A program made the translations under genes and the position numbers. From NCBI RefSeq assembly GCF_004362515.1, contig NZ_SNXU01000001.1, forward strand, positions 6,324,001-6,388,000: a stretch of DNA of 64,000 nucleotides, given 5' to 3'. This DNA is from Actinokineospora alba. Its GTDB lineage: Bacteria; Actinomycetota; Actinomycetes; Mycobacteriales; Pseudonocardiaceae. The notes below the pieces were generated by a model. That model did no database searches and was not told the DNA's origin. It saw only the letters and a list, made by a program, of their open reading frames with translations. Below, piece by piece: positions 61,501 through 64,000 of the stretch; positions within the stretch are counted from its first letter, which is position 1, and each line of letters opens with the position of its first letter.

Positions 61501-61730
61501 CGCAGTACGACTACGTTGACGTGTTCGTCAACCCGGCCTTCGGCTCGGTCTCGGTCACCGACGCGAACGCACTGCGCCCGGCGGGCGCGGTGTGGGTGGT
61601 GCCGGGAACGGTGACGGCCAACGCGGTCCCGGCCGCGGGCAGGCAGTTGCTCGGGCAGGTCCAGGTCCGCACGGACAGCACCGTGCTGATCGGCTTCGGG
61701 AACGTGATCGTCCAGAACGTCGCAAGCTGA
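58506..61730 (+). CDS. Secreted S8-family (subtilisin-like) protease
   Basis: A 1074-aa protein, starting at MDSARRRRP (58506), which gives a clean signal peptide ending near LAGAAPGG; a frame start at 58428 adds 26 residues before it. A propeptide-like region (about 50-130) follows, then the catalytic triad: Asp in VGVLDTG (about 182), His in HGSHVAG (about 353) and Ser in NGTSMASP (about 548). The long stretch between Asp and His (about 170 aa) is an insertion seen in large S8 proteases. The C-terminal 450 aa are beta-rich, with a prepeptidase-like domain near the end (DLDLFVFNCTTGTC). An extracellular endopeptidase; not clearly linked to the clusters. Confidence 0.92.
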   Translation: MDSARRRRPAFRAAATSLLTAAVVAALTPGLAGAAPGGAGEPPGSGLGRHDRQLLAEAQVNGKSAVTMLIATSLGASGDVSRRVTALGGRVDYHDQVLGYLRASVPIGRAEQAAKVSGVQAADLDETIALDDPRPEGQTNPTPFPPPDSSTPRANPYMPVADMGADAFTAAHATWDGRGVTVGVLDTGITLDHPALATTTTGAPKIVDWVTYTHPLTDDDPTWVTTSPVTGPAFTAGGVAYTAPAGAFRFGVFNERHPDLGGEVGNDVNRDGNPAGSSGLFGVLWDGASGVRVDVDQDRDFTDEPVMTDYRVNRDVRYFGTDNPATAVAERMPFVVQPDGATKTVNIGIVSGAHGSHVAGIIAANGMFGGAMSGAAPGAQLVSVRVCLFVAGCTAHALIEGMIYAAKQANVDVINMSIGGLPSLNDANNTRAVLYDRLIEQENVQMFISAGNSGPGENTVGDPSVATKVMSVGTTITDATWAANYGSTAPAPGTDNQHTFSSRGPREDGGFKPNITAPGAAVSTTPVWQDGEALTGLHVLPPGYSMFNGTSMASPQAAGAGALLVSAAKQTGVQHQPAQLRKALNSTARFFPAYGAYEQGNGLVQVPAAWSMLAANLRTVDISSAVPVDTALEQFLARPGIGVGIHDRENVNLGQPYTRTYTFNRTSGAGGSTTYNLSLVGNDGTFSLGATSISLPKNQPRTLTVSINPTSLGAHSAILNLDDPSSPGIEYQTLNTVVVARDFTAPGYSHTITGSVARNQALSYFFEVAPGTPAFKVDFTGPSATPGTGQARFLRFHPFGVPIDSNSSLSCYSPTVVPGGSCVGDPTSRTVTNPTPGVWEVTVEARRTSDLEFTPFTLTASILGASVSPNPDVIASATVGVPVNRSYTITNLFGAFVGRATGSTLGSAFIDRPTIANLAQQQRAVVVTAGTTSLRATIGNTSDPAADLDLFVFNCTTGTCVLAGQAADGDSEESVTIANPAAGNWVVLVDGFAVPAGTTQYDYVDVFVNPAFGSVSVTDANALRPAGAVWVVPGTVTANAVPAAGRQLLGQVQVRTDSTVLIGFGNVIVQNVAS

Positions 61731-61733
61731 GTT

Positions 61734-61778
61734 CACGGCCCCGTCCTCCCGGCTCGAAGCCGGGAGGACGGGGCCGTG
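61734..61778. terminator. Strong bidirectional terminator
   Basis: About 20-bp G-C-rich perfect stem (CACGGCCCCGTCCTCCCGGC with its complement) around a 5-nt loop, between the convergent protease and CHAP genes (stops at 61730 and 61787). Confidence 0.8.
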
Positions 61779-61786
61779 TCCACCGG

Positions 61787-63958
61787 TCAGCCGCAGCCGT
61801 TGGTGTCGCACTTCTGGTGTGTGTGCAGGTTGTCACCGAGCTTCGCGGCGAACTTGACCCACGCGGTGTACGCGCCCGCCTTGTTCAGGAAGTCCGGCAG
61901 GTCCGGGTCGGTGACCCAGCCCTTGACCTCCAACCGCAGCCAGCCGTTGGAGTCGGTGTAGAACCGGAACGCGACCGTCGAACCCTCGCCGTCGAAGTGG
62001 CCCGGCAGGGTGTCGAAGTGGTACCCGCTGGGATCGCCGTAGTACTTCAACGGCGCGTCCTTGCAGACCGCCAGGACGCAGGCACGCAACGGGATCGTCT
62101 GTCCCTCCGCCGGGAACGCGTTGGGCGCGCCGCCGATCGGGAAGCTGTCGTTGAAGTCGCGGTGCAGCTCCTTGGACGCGGTCGCCCAGGTCGCCTTCAC
62201 CGGCAGCCGGATGGCGGCGTCGGCGTAGGTGACGGGGTAGTCGAACGTGTACAGGTGGCGCTTCGCGGGCGGTGCCGTGGTGGGCAGCGCGTCGTTGATC
62301 GGCGCCACGATGGCGAAGATGTTGCTGTAGGTGTGCTGCGGCTGCGGGTGTTCCGGGTCGAACGGGCCGACGCGGGTGACCTTGTTGCCGTAGTTGCCCT
62401 CGATCGTGGTGATCTTGCCGTCGGCGTGCACGGTCTCGACGACGCCGATGTGCTGGCTGGAGGAGGCGCCGCTGCCGTAGAGCACGACGTCGCCGCGCTT
62501 GACGTGGTTGAAGCTGCGCAGCTGGCCGCGGTTCTTGCCCCAGTAGTAGAAGTCGCCGCTGTAGGGGTAGTAGGTGTTGATCCCGGCCATCCGCCAGGTC
62601 CAACTGGCGAACATCGAGCACCACGGGTCGCCGCACTTCACGCCGAAGAGGCCGAAGGGGTTGCAGTTGTCGCCCCACTCGGCGAGCCCGACCTTGGACT
62701 GGGCGGCGCTGACGATCTTGTTGCGCACCTCGGCCGCGGCGACCGAGCCGACCGCGGGCGGTGACTCCGCGCCGCTGGACGTGCCGCCGACCGGACCTTC
62801 GTTGTCGCAGCGCTGCAGGATGATGTCCGACGCGCCGGTCTGGATGTAGTAGTCAGGGACCCAGAGACCGTCGGTGGTGCGGTCCCAGACGTAGGACCCG
62901 CCGTAGTTCAGCTCGCCGTAGGCCTGGCAGACGATCGTGACGTAGCTGCCGCCCGGGTACTTGTCCACGACCTTGCTCGCCGACAGGCTCTTCGCCTGGT
63001 AGCCGTTGAGCGTCGTCTTCGCCAGGAAGCCCGCGCCGTTGGAGGCGCCGTCGGACGGACCGGCGGTGTCGCAGCGTTTCAGGATGATGCCGGAGGAACC
63101 GGTCTTGACGTAGTAGTCCGGCACCCAGAGACCGTCGCTGGTCTTGTCCCAGATGCGCGAGCCGCCGTAGTTCTGCTCACCGTAGGCCTGGCAGACGACC
63201 GTGATGTAGCTGCCGCCGGGGTACTTGTCGACGACCTTGGTCGCCGACAGGCTCTTGCCGTGGTAGCCGTTGAGCGTCGTCTTGGTGAGGAACTTGCCCT
63301 CGCCGCCGGTGGTCACGTTGCCGTTGATGCCGATGTTCGTGCAGCGCGGGACACCGGGCACGAAGCCGCTGGTGCCCGTGCTGACGTAGGCGTCGGGGAT
63401 CCAGTAGCCGTGCTCGGTGAAGTCCCAGATGGTGCTGCCGCCGACCGACGGACCGCTGTCCTGGCACTGCAGCCAGATCTTGTCGCCCGCCAGGTAGGCG
63501 TCGGTCTTCACCCGGTAGCTGTCGCTCATCGCGGCCCGGCCGTCGATGGCGACCTTGGCCAGGAACGGGCCGGAGTCGCCGAAGAAGTTGCCGCCGCTGA
63601 TGCCGATGTCGCGGCAGCGCGGGATGCCGGGCAGGTAGCCGTTGACGCCGGTGGTCAGGTAGGTGTCGGGCACCCAGTAGTTCTGGACCGTGTAACCCCA
63701 GACAGCGTTGCCGTTGACCGGCTGGCCGACGTCCTGGCAGCGCAGGTACACGTTCTGCCCGGCGAGGTAGGCGTCGGTCTTGACCCGGTCGTCGACGTTC
63801 ATGCTGCCGCGGCCGTCGATGGCCACCTTCGCCGGGTATGGCCCGAAGCTGTCGGCCGACGCGGGACCCGCGCCGCCGAGCAGACCCGCCACACAGCAGA
63901 CGACCGTCGCGAGGGCGAGGGTCACCCGCCGCGCGCGCGGTCGGAATGATCGCTGCAC
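61787..63958 (-). CDS. Secreted CHAP-domain hydrolase with four SH3-like repeats
   Basis: A 723-aa secreted protein. The GTG start at 63958 has AGGAGA at 63969-63974; the in-frame TTG at 63979 lies before that site. Signal peptide ends near GPASADSFG. Four repeats of about 85 aa follow in two pairs: two with KVAIDGR...VKTDAYLAG and two with KTTLNGY...KVVDKYPGGS; the second pair is nearly identical, a recent duplication. The CHAP domain (about 420-550) has Cys in DPWCSMFAS, His in SQHIGVVE and Glu in IEGNYG. CHAP enzymes cut peptidoglycan or other amides; repeats probably bind the cell wall. The last 160 aa are a separate domain I cannot name. Confidence 0.88.
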   Translation of the reverse strand: MQRSFRPRARRVTLALATVVCCVAGLLGGAGPASADSFGPYPAKVAIDGRGSMNVDDRVKTDAYLAGQNVYLRCQDVGQPVNGNAVWGYTVQNYWVPDTYLTTGVNGYLPGIPRCRDIGISGGNFFGDSGPFLAKVAIDGRAAMSDSYRVKTDAYLAGDKIWLQCQDSGPSVGGSTIWDFTEHGYWIPDAYVSTGTSGFVPGVPRCTNIGINGNVTTGGEGKFLTKTTLNGYHGKSLSATKVVDKYPGGSYITVVCQAYGEQNYGGSRIWDKTSDGLWVPDYYVKTGSSGIILKRCDTAGPSDGASNGAGFLAKTTLNGYQAKSLSASKVVDKYPGGSYVTIVCQAYGELNYGGSYVWDRTTDGLWVPDYYIQTGASDIILQRCDNEGPVGGTSSGAESPPAVGSVAAAEVRNKIVSAAQSKVGLAEWGDNCNPFGLFGVKCGDPWCSMFASWTWRMAGINTYYPYSGDFYYWGKNRGQLRSFNHVKRGDVVLYGSGASSSQHIGVVETVHADGKITTIEGNYGNKVTRVGPFDPEHPQPQHTYSNIFAIVAPINDALPTTAPPAKRHLYTFDYPVTYADAAIRLPVKATWATASKELHRDFNDSFPIGGAPNAFPAEGQTIPLRACVLAVCKDAPLKYYGDPSGYHFDTLPGHFDGEGSTVAFRFYTDSNGWLRLEVKGWVTDPDLPDFLNKAGAYTAWVKFAAKLGDNLHTHQKCDTNGCG

Positions 63959-64000
63959 GTTTCTCTGTTCTCCTGTCAAGTAACGTCCCTCGGGCGGGCT

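Overview
This is a high-GC window with actinomycete-type genes. It has a conservon signalling operon, LacI-style sugar uptake genes, a large NRPS, an MbtH protein, a LAL regulator and many 1- to 4-nt gene overlaps. A member of the Pseudonocardiaceae (Actinokineospora/Saccharothrix/Allokutzneria-like) is my best guess, but the sequence alone does not fix the genus.

Layout. Bases 1-606 hold only repeats. A conservon operon follows on the minus strand (CvnA-B-C-D plus a GAF protein, 607-4327). Next come a secreted GH31 glycosidase (minus) and a divergent sugar ABC importer without an ATPase (plus), which share a region with a perfect 16-nt palindrome (4648-11839). Bases 11840-12530 hold tandem repeats and two inverted copies of a structured palindromic element. 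Three tandem M28-type peptidases (12531-17014, minus) follow; two of the three have lost catalytic or zinc-binding residues. Bases 17015-17676 hold a second structured repeat and tandem repeats.

Bases 17677-38530 (minus) are one NRPS operon, read in the order NRPS1 (A-T-C-A-T-C-A-T), NRPS2 (C-A-T-C-A-T-C-A-T-TE), MbtH, MFS exporter, luciferase-like monooxygenase. It has six modules; the first two read as Ser and Gly. A divergent MocR regulator (38769-40250) shares the promoter region, and a half-site pair found there also recurs upstream of two M28 units. Then come a LAL/LuxR regulator, a 91-aa Cys-Cys-ending peptide and a LanM-like enzyme with an altered cyclase zinc motif (40530-46961, minus).

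Bases 47315-58352 (plus) are the most interesting part. This is a tightly coupled 13-gene operon encoding a free-standing adenylation enzyme, a carrier protein and a PltE/RedW-type acyl-carrier dehydrogenase (the pyrrole-2-carboxylate toolkit), an orphan ectoine-synthase-like cupin, a transglutaminase-like protein, homologues of TrpD, TrpA, TrpB2, TrpF and TrpC, and UbiD/UbiX with a flavin reductase. There is no anthranilate synthase, and TrpD, TrpF and TrpC differ at motifs that in the normal enzymes meet the anthranilate part of the substrate. My reading is a dedicated pathway to a tryptophan isostere in which a pyrrole-type amine replaces anthranilate. It may feed the neighbouring NRPS or form a separate product.

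The window ends with a secreted subtilisin-like protease and a secreted CHAP-domain hydrolase, convergent across a strong bidirectional terminator.
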